DNA of 64,000 bases, from positions 248,001-312,000 of the forward strand of contig QHYH01000084.1 of assembly GCA_003223215.1 (NCBI GenBank), read 5' to 3'. The stretch is from Acidobacteriota bacterium (GTDB taxonomy: Bacteria; Acidobacteriota; Terriglobia; Acidiferrales; UBA7541). The notes beneath the pieces were generated by a model. That model was given only the letters and a program-made list of their open reading frames with translations. It ran no database searches and was not told where the DNA came from. Shown piece by piece: positions 44,693 to 53,269 of this stretch (position 1 is the stretch's first letter; every line of letters starts with the position of its first letter). The position numbers were made by a program, and so were the translations under genes.

Positions 44693-47600
44693 ATGAACCT
44701 CCATGTCTCGTTGGTCCGCACTTCCCTTCTCGTTTCGGTCGCAGCCCTGACCTGCTGCTTCGTTCCGATGACTCGCGCCCAGCAGGATCCTGACGCCGAT
44801 TCCAATACCGCAGCGACAGCGAAGTTTCCCGCTGCCAAAAGACCCCCAGGGCAGCGCACAACTGTCGCGAACACGAACGCACAGACCACCAAAGCACCCA
44901 AGCCCGAGAAAGACGGCGCCGATACCATTCGCAAACGCGAACAGTGGTTTTACAAACCGCGCGCATCCGCAAACGGTCACATTCCAGCGGGCGCGCGACT
45001 TCGCGCTTTGCAGCACATGCAGCGAATGATGCTCGCGGAAGGCAAACTGGTCGAACGGCCGGATGGCTCGTTCGCCGAAGTCGCCCCGCAATTCGCGGCC
45101 GCACCTCTAGCCACAACCGTGACGAACCCTTGGACCTCCATTGGCCCGACCCCCACTACCGGCAGCTCTTTTTTCAGCCCGGTAACCGGGCGCATCACGG
45201 CGATCGCGGTCGATCCGTCGGACCCCACCGGTAACACAGTTTTGATTGGTGGTGCGCAAGGCGGCATCTGGCGGACAACAGATGCAGGTGCTACCTGGAC
45301 AGCAGTGGGTGACCAGAATGCGTCCTTGGCCATGGGCTCGATTGCGTTTGCGCCTTCCTCGCCCACAACGGTCTACGCTGGCACCGGCGAGCAAGCGTCC
45401 ATCGGATTCGACGTTTATTACGGTGCAGGCGTACTCAAGTCAGCCGACGGAGGAAAAACCTGGACGGAAAGCTGCACGGTGGCGGGCCCCACTTGTCCCT
45501 TCATTGGTCCTTATAGCAACGCTAGTCCATTTGGTTTCTTTACCCTGGGTGGAACGCGCATCAGCTATGTGGCTGTGAATCCTTCCAACCCGCAAATGGT
45601 TTTGGTTGCCGCGCAGCAATTTGGGCACGGAGCGACCGAAGGAGTGTATTGCTCTGCCGACGGAGGCAGCACTTGGAACATCGTACCCTCGGCGTCAGGG
45701 GATATGGGAACGTTCGTGGGTTTTGCCTCGTCCAGCGTGGCTTTCGCGGCTCTCGGATTTCCGTATCCCGGCGCGACGGTGAATGGGGTCTACGAATCGA
45801 CGAATGCAACGAGTTGCTCGCTCACATTCTCCCTGCTGTCTGGCGGACTTCCCACATCGAATGTGGGCCGCATCGATCTTGGAATCTCCCCACAGTTTGC
45901 AACCGACAATACGGTGTATGCCTCGATCTCGGATTCCTCCAACGGATCAAGCACGAACCTTGGCGTCTTTGTGACTACGAATGGGGGAACCTCCTGGACG
46001 CAAACCACCGCACCTGACATCTGTCAGATGCAATGCTGGTACGACAACGTGGTTAAGGTAGACCCCAACGGCGGTGCGCACGCGTTCTTCGGCGGTGCAG
46101 CGGTCTTCGATTCCGGCGGAAACCCAAGTTGGGTGATGAGTACGGCAAACACCGGCGCGACGTGGACTTCCGTCATTCCCAACCTGGCGGGCGGTAGCCC
46201 GGGTCTGCCTCACGTGGACCATCACGCCATTGCTTTCGCGAAGTTAAGCACGGGCAAGATTCGGTTGTATCTGGGAAATGACGGCGGAATCTGGCGAACG
46301 GACGATGCGGAAGCCGCCACCGTTGTCTGGACAAACTTAAACGACTCGCTGCTAACCTTGACGCAGTTTTATCCCGCCCTTTCCATCCATCCGTCGTCGC
46401 AGGCGATCGCGTTTGCGGGAACCCAGGACAATGGGAGCCAAATCTACGCCGGACCTAATACGGCTTGGACCGACAGCAATACTTGCGGTGATGGCACGGG
46501 CACAGCCATCGACAATGTGTTTCCGAGCACGGTATATGTGGCTTGCAACGGCGACAATGTCAACGTGTCGGTTACCAACGGCGCGGCGCAGTCTTACGTC
46601 CTGTCAGCAAATGGGATCAATCCATCGGACAACTCCAACTTTGTGCCTCCACTTGTAACGGATCCCGGGGCGGCCAATACCGCATACCTCGGGACCACAA
46701 AGGTCTATCAAACCGTAAATGCAGGTACAACTTGGACAGCCCTGAGCGGGGATTTGGTCAGCGGAGGCAATCTCGATTCTTTGACCGCGCTGGCGGTCGC
46801 TCCCATGACCTCAGCTTCTTCGGTTGTCTACGCCGGCGCAGACACGGGCCAGATCTTTGTAGCTACGAACATCACTGCAGGGACGGGCACATTCAATCTT
46901 GTCACCGGACAGAGCAGCCTCCCGGCGCGCCAAGTTCAGGCGATCGCCGTCGACGGGACGGACGCAACCGGGAAAACCGCCTACGCCGCGTTCTCAGGAT
47001 TTTCGTTTGTGCAGGGCCCCATCAACGATCCTAAGGGCCATCTGTTCAAAACCACCGATGCGGGAGCAACCTGGACGGATGTGAGCTGCACGGTGGCGAA
47101 CTGCTCGACACCGGCAGCAACCGATTTGCCGAATTCTCCGGTCAACGATGTGGTTATCGATCCTGACGTTCCGGGAACCCTCTATGTTGGAACAGACATC
47201 GGCGTATTCCAGGGAACATGCACGACAACTGCGCCTGCGACTTGCAACTGGGCTACGCTAAGCACGGGCTTGCCGAGAGCAGCCGTACTTTCTCTCAAGC
47301 TGCATCGCGCATCGCGAACACTTCGCGCTGCCACTCATGGGCGCGGGGCGTGGGACATTGTGCTGAACAATTTTACGTTTGTCGGCCCCCATATTTCTTC
47401 GATTTCGCCGGTTTCGGCGCTGGCTGGTTCCGCCCAGTTTACCTTCACGGTCAATGGAAGCGGGTTGACCGGGGGAACGGTCGAATGGAACGGTTCGGCG
47501 GTTTCTACCACTCCTGGTACTGATTCCCAACTGACCGCCACCATTCCTGCCTCGCTCGTCAGTGGATCGGGAACGCCACAAGTTACGGTGAGCGTCGCGA

Positions 47601-48931
47601 CCACAACCAGCAACGGGCTTACGTTCACCGTTCTTGGTGGTCCGCCAACGATTAGCTCGCCGGTGAGTCCGGCCAATGCGCCTGTAAACTCGAATGCGAC
47701 GACGATTACGGTGAACGGAACGGGCTTTTCCTCAACTTCCGAGGTGTTGATGAACCCCGATCTGGCCGGGACGCCTATCGCTACTACGTTCGTGAGCTCG
47801 ACGCAACTCACGGCTACGATTCCTGCCAGCTTCATGGCCGGTTTTGGTAGCACAAATTCCCTTGGCGTGCAAAACCCGCCGCCGGGCGGCGGTACGACCG
47901 TTACCACGTCGACGGTAACATTGCCCACGTTCGTGGTGATAGCCCCCGCCCCGACGAATGACAACTTTGCGAACGCGATCAACATCACGTTGGCAAGCGG
48001 TTCCTTCACGGATACGAAAGACAGTTCGGGAGCCACAACCCAGACGACCGATCCGATACCCACATGTGTCGTTGGGTCCCCAAACACCATCTGGTACAAG
48101 TTCACGCCAACAAGCAACGGAACGATAACCGACATAGACACGATCGGCAGCAGTTATGACAGCGTGCTGTCGATTTGGACGGGCACGGCCGGAAGTCTCA
48201 GCCCAGTCGCTGGGTGGTGCAACGACGACATCGTTCCGGGGATCGTCCTCCAGTCTCAGATCCAGAACCTCGCGGTCACCGCTGCGACGACCTACTACAT
48301 CATGGTGAGCTCTTTTGGAGCACCCGATCCCAACCCCGTCGCCTTTGGCGGGAAGAGTGTCCTGAACGTCAGCTTCAGCGCGACAAGTGGAGGGGGTAGT
48401 GTATCAACCACAACGACGGTGACGGGCTCGCCCACGAGTATTGCGTCGGGCGGCAGCGTGACGCTGACCGCGACGGTTGTAGGCACCGGTACGGGCGCAA
48501 GTCCGACGGGAACCGTGCAGTTCATGAACGGAACGACCGCGCTTGGCACCGCGCAAACGTGCACGGCAGTGTCCGGCGCAACGTCGCCCACGTGCACCGC
48601 TACGCTGATGACGACACTGGCCTTCCTGGCGCCGCCGGCGGGACCGAATCGTATGCCGAGCCCTCGCGTCGTACCCTGGATGATGCCGGCGAGCTTCGTT
48701 CTCCTGGTTCTGCTCCTGCTTGGCTTGATGCGAGTGCCGAGACGGTATCGCCGCGTCTATGCCCGCGCGAGCTTGTTGTTGCTCGCGGGGCTTGTGGCCG
48801 GGCTGGCGGCCGGTTGTGGCGGCGGCTATGGCGGAGGCGGAACACACTACGACAGCATTACGGCCGTATACAGCGGGGATGCAACCTACGCCGGATCAAC
48901 TTCGTCCGCGATCACCATCACCGTTCAATAG
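44693..48931 (+). CDS. Giant exported sortilin/BNR-type beta-propeller protein with IPT, pre-peptidase and Ig domains
   Basis: The protein has 1412 residues. The signal peptide (LVRTSLLVSVAALTCCFVPM) resembles that of the sedolisin. Residues ~140-900 are a VPS10/sortilin-type propeller with BNR Asp boxes such as IWRTTDAGATWTAVGD, LKSADGGKTWTES, YCSADGGSTWN and FKTTDAGATWTDV. Two IPT/TIG domains (SISPVSALAGSAQFTFTVNG; NATTITVNGTGFSSTSEVL) and a bacterial pre-peptidase C-terminal-type domain (NDNFANAINITLASGSF, IWYKFTPTSNGTITD) follow. The last Ig domain carries an insertion of two membrane helices with an RVPRRYRRVY loop; the second helix ends in lipobox LAAGC (Cys1375) and a Gly-rich tether before the Ig sequence resumes (YSGDATYAGSTS). 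No catalytic residues are assignable. A surface adhesion or binding role is likely. Confidence 0.87.
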   Translation: MNLHVSLVRTSLLVSVAALTCCFVPMTRAQQDPDADSNTAATAKFPAAKRPPGQRTTVANTNAQTTKAPKPEKDGADTIRKREQWFYKPRASANGHIPAGARLRALQHMQRMMLAEGKLVERPDGSFAEVAPQFAAAPLATTVTNPWTSIGPTPTTGSSFFSPVTGRITAIAVDPSDPTGNTVLIGGAQGGIWRTTDAGATWTAVGDQNASLAMGSIAFAPSSPTTVYAGTGEQASIGFDVYYGAGVLKSADGGKTWTESCTVAGPTCPFIGPYSNASPFGFFTLGGTRISYVAVNPSNPQMVLVAAQQFGHGATEGVYCSADGGSTWNIVPSASGDMGTFVGFASSSVAFAALGFPYPGATVNGVYESTNATSCSLTFSLLSGGLPTSNVGRIDLGISPQFATDNTVYASISDSSNGSSTNLGVFVTTNGGTSWTQTTAPDICQMQCWYDNVVKVDPNGGAHAFFGGAAVFDSGGNPSWVMSTANTGATWTSVIPNLAGGSPGLPHVDHHAIAFAKLSTGKIRLYLGNDGGIWRTDDAEAATVVWTNLNDSLLTLTQFYPALSIHPSSQAIAFAGTQDNGSQIYAGPNTAWTDSNTCGDGTGTAIDNVFPSTVYVACNGDNVNVSVTNGAAQSYVLSANGINPSDNSNFVPPLVTDPGAANTAYLGTTKVYQTVNAGTTWTALSGDLVSGGNLDSLTALAVAPMTSASSVVYAGADTGQIFVATNITAGTGTFNLVTGQSSLPARQVQAIAVDGTDATGKTAYAAFSGFSFVQGPINDPKGHLFKTTDAGATWTDVSCTVANCSTPAATDLPNSPVNDVVIDPDVPGTLYVGTDIGVFQGTCTTTAPATCNWATLSTGLPRAAVLSLKLHRASRTLRAATHGRGAWDIVLNNFTFVGPHISSISPVSALAGSAQFTFTVNGSGLTGGTVEWNGSAVSTTPGTDSQLTATIPASLVSGSGTPQVTVSVATTTSNGLTFTVLGGPPTISSPVSPANAPVNSNATTITVNGTGFSSTSEVLMNPDLAGTPIATTFVSSTQLTATIPASFMAGFGSTNSLGVQNPPPGGGTTVTTSTVTLPTFVVIAPAPTNDNFANAINITLASGSFTDTKDSSGATTQTTDPIPTCVVGSPNTIWYKFTPTSNGTITDIDTIGSSYDSVLSIWTGTAGSLSPVAGWCNDDIVPGIVLQSQIQNLAVTAATTYYIMVSSFGAPDPNPVAFGGKSVLNVSFSATSGGGSVSTTTTVTGSPTSIASGGSVTLTATVVGTGTGASPTGTVQFMNGTTALGTAQTCTAVSGATSPTCTATLMTTLAFLAPPAGPNRMPSPRVVPWMMPASFVLLVLLLLGLMRVPRRYRRVYARASLLLLAGLVAGLAAGCGGGYGGGGTHYDSITAVYSGDATYAGSTSSAITITVQ

Positions 48932-49053
48932 TAGCGACAAAACGTAGCAAGCGAGAACGGTGTGGATGCTTCATCTCGACCCGAGATCGGCGAACCAATC
49001 TCAGCAGCGCACGCTGCCCCAACCAAAGAAGCGGCCCTGAACCTCGGGGCTGC

Positions 49054-49455
49054 TCAATTCACGATAGGCGGGAAGAAGATGTTCCAAAACTGCGGGGCGG
49101 GCGAGAGGAACTCCACGGGAACAAGCGACCCTTCTGGATTCAGCTGCGCGGGCCGCACGACGTTCACTTCGACTTTCTGCTGTGTCCGCGGATTCTCGAG
49201 AATGAATTTGGTTCCCGCTTCGAGACCTTGGCTTAGAATGATCATGCCGCCGGTGGCGCTGACGGTGTGAGTGGTCCCTTCGATGGGTTTGTCTCTGCCT
49301 TTCAAGTGGACGAGGACGGGAACGCGCAAAAGGACGCGCTGCGCGCGCCGGCGCTCCTCCGCCGTGGGCTGGCGCTGCAGCGCAGGGCGCACACCCTGCG
49401 ACTGGCCAGGCTTGGGATTCATCCCCGGCTTCACACCGGGCAGCGGTGGCCTCAC
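49054..49455 (-). CDS. PilZ domain protein
   Basis: 134 residues if it starts at GTG 49455, which overlaps the stop of the upstream PilZ gene (GTGA); ATG 49422 (MNPKPGQ) is an alternative. After a basic linker, AEERRRAQRVLLRVPVLVHL carries the RxxxR c-di-GMP motif, and THTVSATGGMIILSQGLEAG corresponds to the D/N-x-S-x-x-G motif, here with Ala-Thr variation. TKFILENPRTQQKVEVNVVR and FLSPAPQFWNIFF complete the barrel. It probably binds c-di-GMP or is a PilZ relative with altered affinity. It is translationally coupled to the second PilZ gene and faces the end of the giant gene. Confidence 0.8.
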   Translation of the reverse strand: MRPPLPGVKPGMNPKPGQSQGVRPALQRQPTAEERRRAQRVLLRVPVLVHLKGRDKPIEGTTHTVSATGGMIILSQGLEAGTKFILENPRTQQKVEVNVVRPAQLNPEGSLVPVEFLSPAPQFWNIFFPPIVN

Positions 49456-49796
49456 AGTTCCAATCCCCAGAAGTCCATTTCCGGCGCCAGCAGTTCCACA
49501 CCATACTCCCAGCCGTCGGGCCGCGCTTGGCCTTTCCAGACAATGATGGCCGCGTTGCTGGACTTGGTGGCAAGGTTGGTGAGGGCTACACGCTGCTCGA
49601 GCCCCAAAGCCTGCGGGAGAACCACCATGCAGCCGTAGGGATTGACGATCCGGGTATGGGCCTCCGCGCTGGAACGCTTTCCGGAGGCTTCGTCCCACTC
49701 CAGGCGCACCGGAACGCGGGAGTTCATACGCCGGCCGCGGCGTCGTTCCGTGGACTGCCCAGGGACATTCTTCGTTTCACGTACTTTTGTGGGCAT
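49452..49796 (-). CDS. PilZ domain protein, first of a coupled pair
   Basis: 114 residues from ATG 49796, preceded by an AGAGGGAAGA RBS. TERRRGRRMNSRVPVRLEWD holds an Arg-rich N-terminal c-di-GMP-type motif; TRIVNPYGCMVVLPQALGLE is the position of DxSxxG (here NPYG), followed by VALTNLATKSSNAAIIVWKG and the ending YGVELLAPEMDFWGLEL, typical of small acidobacterial PilZ proteins. The changed second motif leaves ligand binding open. It is cotranscribed with the PilZ gene at 49054, and the pair sits upstream of and divergent from hpnK. Confidence 0.78.
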   Translation of the reverse strand: MPTKVRETKNVPGQSTERRRGRRMNSRVPVRLEWDEASGKRSSAEAHTRIVNPYGCMVVLPQALGLEQRVALTNLATKSSNAAIIVWKGQARPDGWEYGVELLAPEMDFWGLEL

Positions 49797-49919
49797 TCTT
49801 CCCTCTAAAGGGCCATGCTAGAGTTGAGCCGCAACGCGGTCAATGGTACGAAAATGTATGAAGGCGCGAAAGAATAGCTGTCCGGACGAACAGGTAACAT
49901 CACCGGAGCAGGACAGGTC

Positions 49920-50804
49920 GTGAAAAACCTGATTGTCAATGCGGATGACCTGGGTTGGACGGACGGAGTGAACCGGGGCATCCTGGACGCTTTTCGCGGC
50001 GGGATCGTGACCAGCACTTCCCTGCTGGCAAACGGGAGTGCGTTTGTGGCGGGCGCCAAGGCGGCCAAGACCGCACCCGGTCTTGGCGTGGGCGTGCACT
50101 TGAATTTGAGCGATGGGGCGCCCGTGGCGGAGCCAGGAAGCGTGATGAGCTTGCTCGACGGCCAAGGCAAGTTTGCCGGCGGGCCGGAAAGCTTGCTGTT
50201 GAGACGGGCGCGGCGCGGCCTGCTTCTCGCTGAAGTCGAGCGGGAATGGGATGCGCAGATTCGCAAGGTGCGCGAGGCAGGCATCCGGCCAACGCACCTT
50301 GACGGCCACAAACACGTGCACATGCTGCCGGGATTGTTTGAAATTGCGCTGCGGCTGGCGAAGAGCCACGGCATCGAAGCGATCCGCGTGTCGCTGGAGG
50401 AATCGAGCCTTCGCGCGGCGCTCTCTTCGAGTGGAAAGCACCATCCCGGCGTGGTGATCAAACAAGGCGTGCAGGCGCGCGGATTAAAACTGCTGGCACG
50501 CGACGCGCGGGAGCAGGCTCGGCGCGCCGGGCTTGCCACCGCCGATTATTTTTGCGGCATCGCACAAACTGGGGAACTCACGCGCGAGGGCGTCGAACTT
50601 TTTCTGAAGAGATTGCCGGAAGGCACCACCGAACTGATGTGTCATCCGGGCTATGCGGATGAGGCCCTGCAAAAGTCCGCGACGCGGCTGCAGGCGTCGC
50701 GCCCAAAAGAGCTGGAGATCCTGACCGACACCCGGATTCGAAATCTTGTCGCTTCTCAGGGGATTCGCCTGATAGACTATGGCTGCGTCACTCAGGAAGC
50801 GTGA
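49920..50804 (+). CDS. hpnK: HpnK/ChbG family deacetylase
   Basis: The 294-residue protein starts at GTG 49920. NLIVNADDLGWTDGVNRGIL has the metal-binding Asp-Asp of YdjC/ChbG-type carbohydrate deacetylases, GVGVHLNLSDGAP the first His, and IRPTHLDGHKHVHMLPGLFE the His cluster. ELMCHPGYADEAL completes the active site. The sequence matches the hopanoid-associated HpnK subgroup, which deacetylates an N-acetylglucosaminyl side-chain precursor. No other hopanoid gene is in the window, so the name reflects subgroup resemblance. The glycosyltransferase gene starts 21 bases later and is surely cotranscribed. Confidence 0.85.
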   Translation: MKNLIVNADDLGWTDGVNRGILDAFRGGIVTSTSLLANGSAFVAGAKAAKTAPGLGVGVHLNLSDGAPVAEPGSVMSLLDGQGKFAGGPESLLLRRARRGLLLAEVEREWDAQIRKVREAGIRPTHLDGHKHVHMLPGLFEIALRLAKSHGIEAIRVSLEESSLRAALSSSGKHHPGVVIKQGVQARGLKLLARDAREQARRAGLATADYFCGIAQTGELTREGVELFLKRLPEGTTELMCHPGYADEALQKSATRLQASRPKELEILTDTRIRNLVASQGIRLIDYGCVTQEA

Positions 50805-50825
50805 AGGGGAGCGCCGAAGTCTTCA

Positions 50826-51848
50826 ATGAAAAACGATCCGCCCATCCAGTTCTCCATTGTTGTTCCGTTCTTTAACGAGCAGGAAAACATCCCGCCTTTG
50901 TACATGAGGCTGACCGAGGTGATGGACGGAATCGGCGAGCCCTATGAGCTGGTGTTCGTGGATGATGGCAGCAAGGACAACACCTTCAAAGTGCTTTCCG
51001 ACATCTACGAGCACGACCGCCGCGTGAACATCGTGCGGCTGCGGCGAAATTTCGGCCAGACGGCGGCGCTCAAGGCGGGGTTTGATTTCGCGCGCGGCGA
51101 AGTGATTATCTCGATGGACGGCGACCTGCAACACGATCCCGACGAGATACCCCGCTTCGTGGAAAAAATCGAGGAGGGGTACGACCTGGTCAGCGGCTGG
51201 CGCCACCAGCGCAAAGACGCCTGGCTGACGCGGCAGGTCCCGAGCCGCGTGGCCAACTGGATGATGGCGAAGCTCTCAGGCATCGAATTGCACGATTTCG
51301 GAACGACTTTCAAAGCTTATCGACGCGAGATCATCCAGGAGATCCAGTTGTACGGCGAACTGCACCGTTTCATCCCGGCACTGGCCGGGTCGAGCGGCGC
51401 GAAAATTGCGGAAGTGCCGATCGAGAATCCTCATCGCAAAAATGGCAGATCCAATTACGGAATCGGCCGCACGATTCGCGTGTTTCTGGATTTGATGATC
51501 GTGAAGTTTTTGCTGGACTATTCCACGCGGCCGCTGCAATTCTTCGGATTTCTTGGAATTTGCGGCGCGTCGGCGGGGATGGCGATCGCCGCCTATCTGG
51601 GAATCGACAAACTGCTGCACCACACGGACGCCATCTCGGAGCACGGACCGCTGATGCTGCTGGCCGTCGTGCTGTTCCTGAGCGGCGTGCAGCTACTCTC
51701 GCTGGGCTTGCTGGGAGAAATCACCTCGCGAACCTATTACGAATCTCAGAACAAGTCGATCTACGCGCTGCGCGAAGTAAAGAGCCACCGCAAAGAAACA
51801 GGCGATTCCGCCGAGTCCTCACGCGCTTCGGGCAGTTCCGAACGATAA
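50826..51848 (+). CDS. Membrane-anchored GT2 glycosyltransferase (GtrB/DPM-like)
   Basis: 340 residues. The GT-A domain has FSIVVPFFNEQENIPPLYMR, ELVFVDDGSKDNT, RNFGQTAALKAGFDFARGEV and the metal motif SMDGDLQHDPDEIP. EVPIENPHRKNGRSNYGIGR is the conserved loop before the membrane part. Two membrane helices near residues 234-258 and 276-300 (LQFFGFLGICGASAGMAIAA; LLAVVLFLSGVQLLSLGLLG) are those of GtrB-type polyprenyl-phosphate glycosyltransferases. It would load a sugar onto undecaprenyl phosphate for later transfer. The partner hpnK gene suggests an amino-sugar that is then deacetylated, as in lipid or hopanoid decoration. Confidence 0.9.
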   Translation: MKNDPPIQFSIVVPFFNEQENIPPLYMRLTEVMDGIGEPYELVFVDDGSKDNTFKVLSDIYEHDRRVNIVRLRRNFGQTAALKAGFDFARGEVIISMDGDLQHDPDEIPRFVEKIEEGYDLVSGWRHQRKDAWLTRQVPSRVANWMMAKLSGIELHDFGTTFKAYRREIIQEIQLYGELHRFIPALAGSSGAKIAEVPIENPHRKNGRSNYGIGRTIRVFLDLMIVKFLLDYSTRPLQFFGFLGICGASAGMAIAAYLGIDKLLHHTDAISEHGPLMLLAVVLFLSGVQLLSLGLLGEITSRTYYESQNKSIYALREVKSHRKETGDSAESSRASGSSER

Positions 51849-51948
51849 CGAGTTCTCCGTTCAACGGCTTCTGGCGATCCACACAATGGAGAGGCGGTGG
51901 CGTGACCAACCGCGCTTTGCACGAGGCAGCCGCATCGCGGGAGGAACT

Positions 51949-52689
51949 GTGAACCGGGAGCATTTCTACGCCTTGATGGGCGGCGAAGGCACGCTGGATT
52001 ACGAACTGTACCTGAACACGAAGACGCTGCTTTCCTGCCAGAGCAAGTTTGCGGACTTTTGCAACAAGGATGAGCTGCAATTCCAGATCGTGCACCAGAT
52101 CGAGGAGTTGTGGATGAAGCTGATTGCCTACACCCTGCTGGATATCGACGAATACCTGCAGCAGCAAAACACCAACCGCGTGTTAACGCTTTTTCGCCGC
52201 GTGCACATCGCCCAAAAACTGATGAGCGAGCAACTGGCGTTGCTCGAAACGATGTCGCCCAAGGAGTATCAGGAAATTCGCAAGAGGCTCGGCAACGGCA
52301 GCGGGCAGGAATCGCCGGGCTTTCGCGTGCTGCTCAAGATGTACCAACCCATCTGGAATTCGTTCCAGACGCATTATCTGGACGGGCACGGGATGACGGT
52401 CGAAAAAATCTACGATACCGAGTATTCGCACAGCGACGCCTACGTCGTGGCCGAGGCGCTTGCCGAATTCGACGAACTTTTCCAAAAATTCCGTCAGGAA
52501 CACATGCAGCTGATTCACCGGACTATCGGCTTTGCGGCAAAATCGCTCAAAGGCCGGCCGGTGGAAATCCTGGAAGAAGGCATGCGGCAGAAGTTTTTCC
52601 CGGAACTGTGGGAGATTCGCACGCGAATGACGGACAAGTGGGGCGCGGAGTACGGCGTGAAGCGCGACTCGCTCGGCGGTCATCACTGA
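51949..52689 (+). CDS. kynA: Tryptophan 2,3-dioxygenase
   Basis: The 246-residue protein is read from GTG 51949 with GGGAGGAACT before it; the frame continues upstream to 51886 but without protein character. LDYELYLNTKTLLSCQSKFA, ELQFQIVHQIEELWMKLIAY and SPGFRVLLKMYQPIW are TDO signatures; the haem-ligand His is in MQLIHRTIGFA. It opens the kynurenine route by oxidising L-tryptophan to N-formylkynurenine. It is shorter than the classical ~280-residue enzyme but matches the compact bacterial form. No other kynurenine gene is adjacent, and it stands as a single unit downstream of the glycosyltransferase gene. Confidence 0.92.
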   Translation: MNREHFYALMGGEGTLDYELYLNTKTLLSCQSKFADFCNKDELQFQIVHQIEELWMKLIAYTLLDIDEYLQQQNTNRVLTLFRRVHIAQKLMSEQLALLETMSPKEYQEIRKRLGNGSGQESPGFRVLLKMYQPIWNSFQTHYLDGHGMTVEKIYDTEYSHSDAYVVAEALAEFDELFQKFRQEHMQLIHRTIGFAAKSLKGRPVEILEEGMRQKFFPELWEIRTRMTDKWGAEYGVKRDSLGGHH

Positions 52690-52690
52690 G

Positions 52691-52718
52691 AAAAGCCACA
52701 AGTCTTCCTCATGACTTG
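52691..52718 (-). terminator. Hairpin terminator of the cofE-cofD-flavin reductase operon
   Basis: Read on the minus strand: CAAGTC, an 8-base loop, GACTTG, then TGGCTTTT. A 6-bp perfect stem and a short T-run, 23 bases after the flavin reductase stop. Efficiency is probably modest; it may also slow transcripts arriving from kynA on the other strand. Confidence 0.45.
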
Positions 52719-52740
52719 CCTCTAAGAACTGAGGACTTCC

Positions 52741-53238
52741 TTACTGCCCGGCGACCTGACGGTACTCTCCGCGAAAGAAAAGAAGCGGCTCCCCGCCTGG
52801 GATTTCCGCATCCTCGACCCTTGCGACGATAATCGTGTGATCACCTGCCAGGTGCGTCGCGACGACCGTGCAGCTCAACTGCACGACGGTATCTTCCAGA
52901 ACGGGAACTCCCTCGGGCGTCCAGCGATAATGCAGTCCCAGACGGTGCTCCGCTTCGGAGTGCTGCTCCGCTTGCGCGAAATACTCCGAGACCGCTTGCT
53001 GACCGTGCTTTAACACGCTGATCCCGAAGCTTTTTTTCTTGTGGAGCATGGGAAGGATTTTTGCGCGTTCATCCACGCAGACCAGAATCAGCATGGGGTT
53101 CAGCGAGACGGAGGTAAAGGCATTGGCGGTCATCCCGAAAACCGACCCCGGTTCGCGCTCCACGGTGATCACGGTTACACCGGTGGCGAACTGTCCGAGG
53201 GCGTTGCGAAATTCGCGGGCGGTGAGTGCCGTGGCCAT
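52741..53238 (-). CDS. Flavin reductase-like domain protein (split-barrel FMN-binding)
   Basis: 165 residues from ATG 53238, or 175 from an upstream start at 53268. The sequence ALTAREFRNALGQFATGVTV, VFGMTANAFTSVSLNPMLIL, VCVDERAKILPML, KSFGISVLKHGQQAVSEYFA and HTIIVARVEDAEI is the classical flavin reductase-like (HpaC/ActVB) fold; TANAFTSVSLNPML is the flavin-phosphate loop. It would reduce FMN/FAD with NAD(P)H for a partner monooxygenase, or act on F420 given its neighbours. It follows cofD by about 30 bases on the same strand and so is part of the F420 operon. Confidence 0.88.
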   Translation of the reverse strand: MATALTAREFRNALGQFATGVTVITVEREPGSVFGMTANAFTSVSLNPMLILVCVDERAKILPMLHKKKSFGISVLKHGQQAVSEYFAQAEQHSEAEHRLGLHYRWTPEGVPVLEDTVVQLSCTVVATHLAGDHTIIVARVEDAEIPGGEPLLFFRGEYRQVAGQ

Positions 53239-53269
53239 CGTCTCGGAGTTTTTTTGAAGATACCACAAC

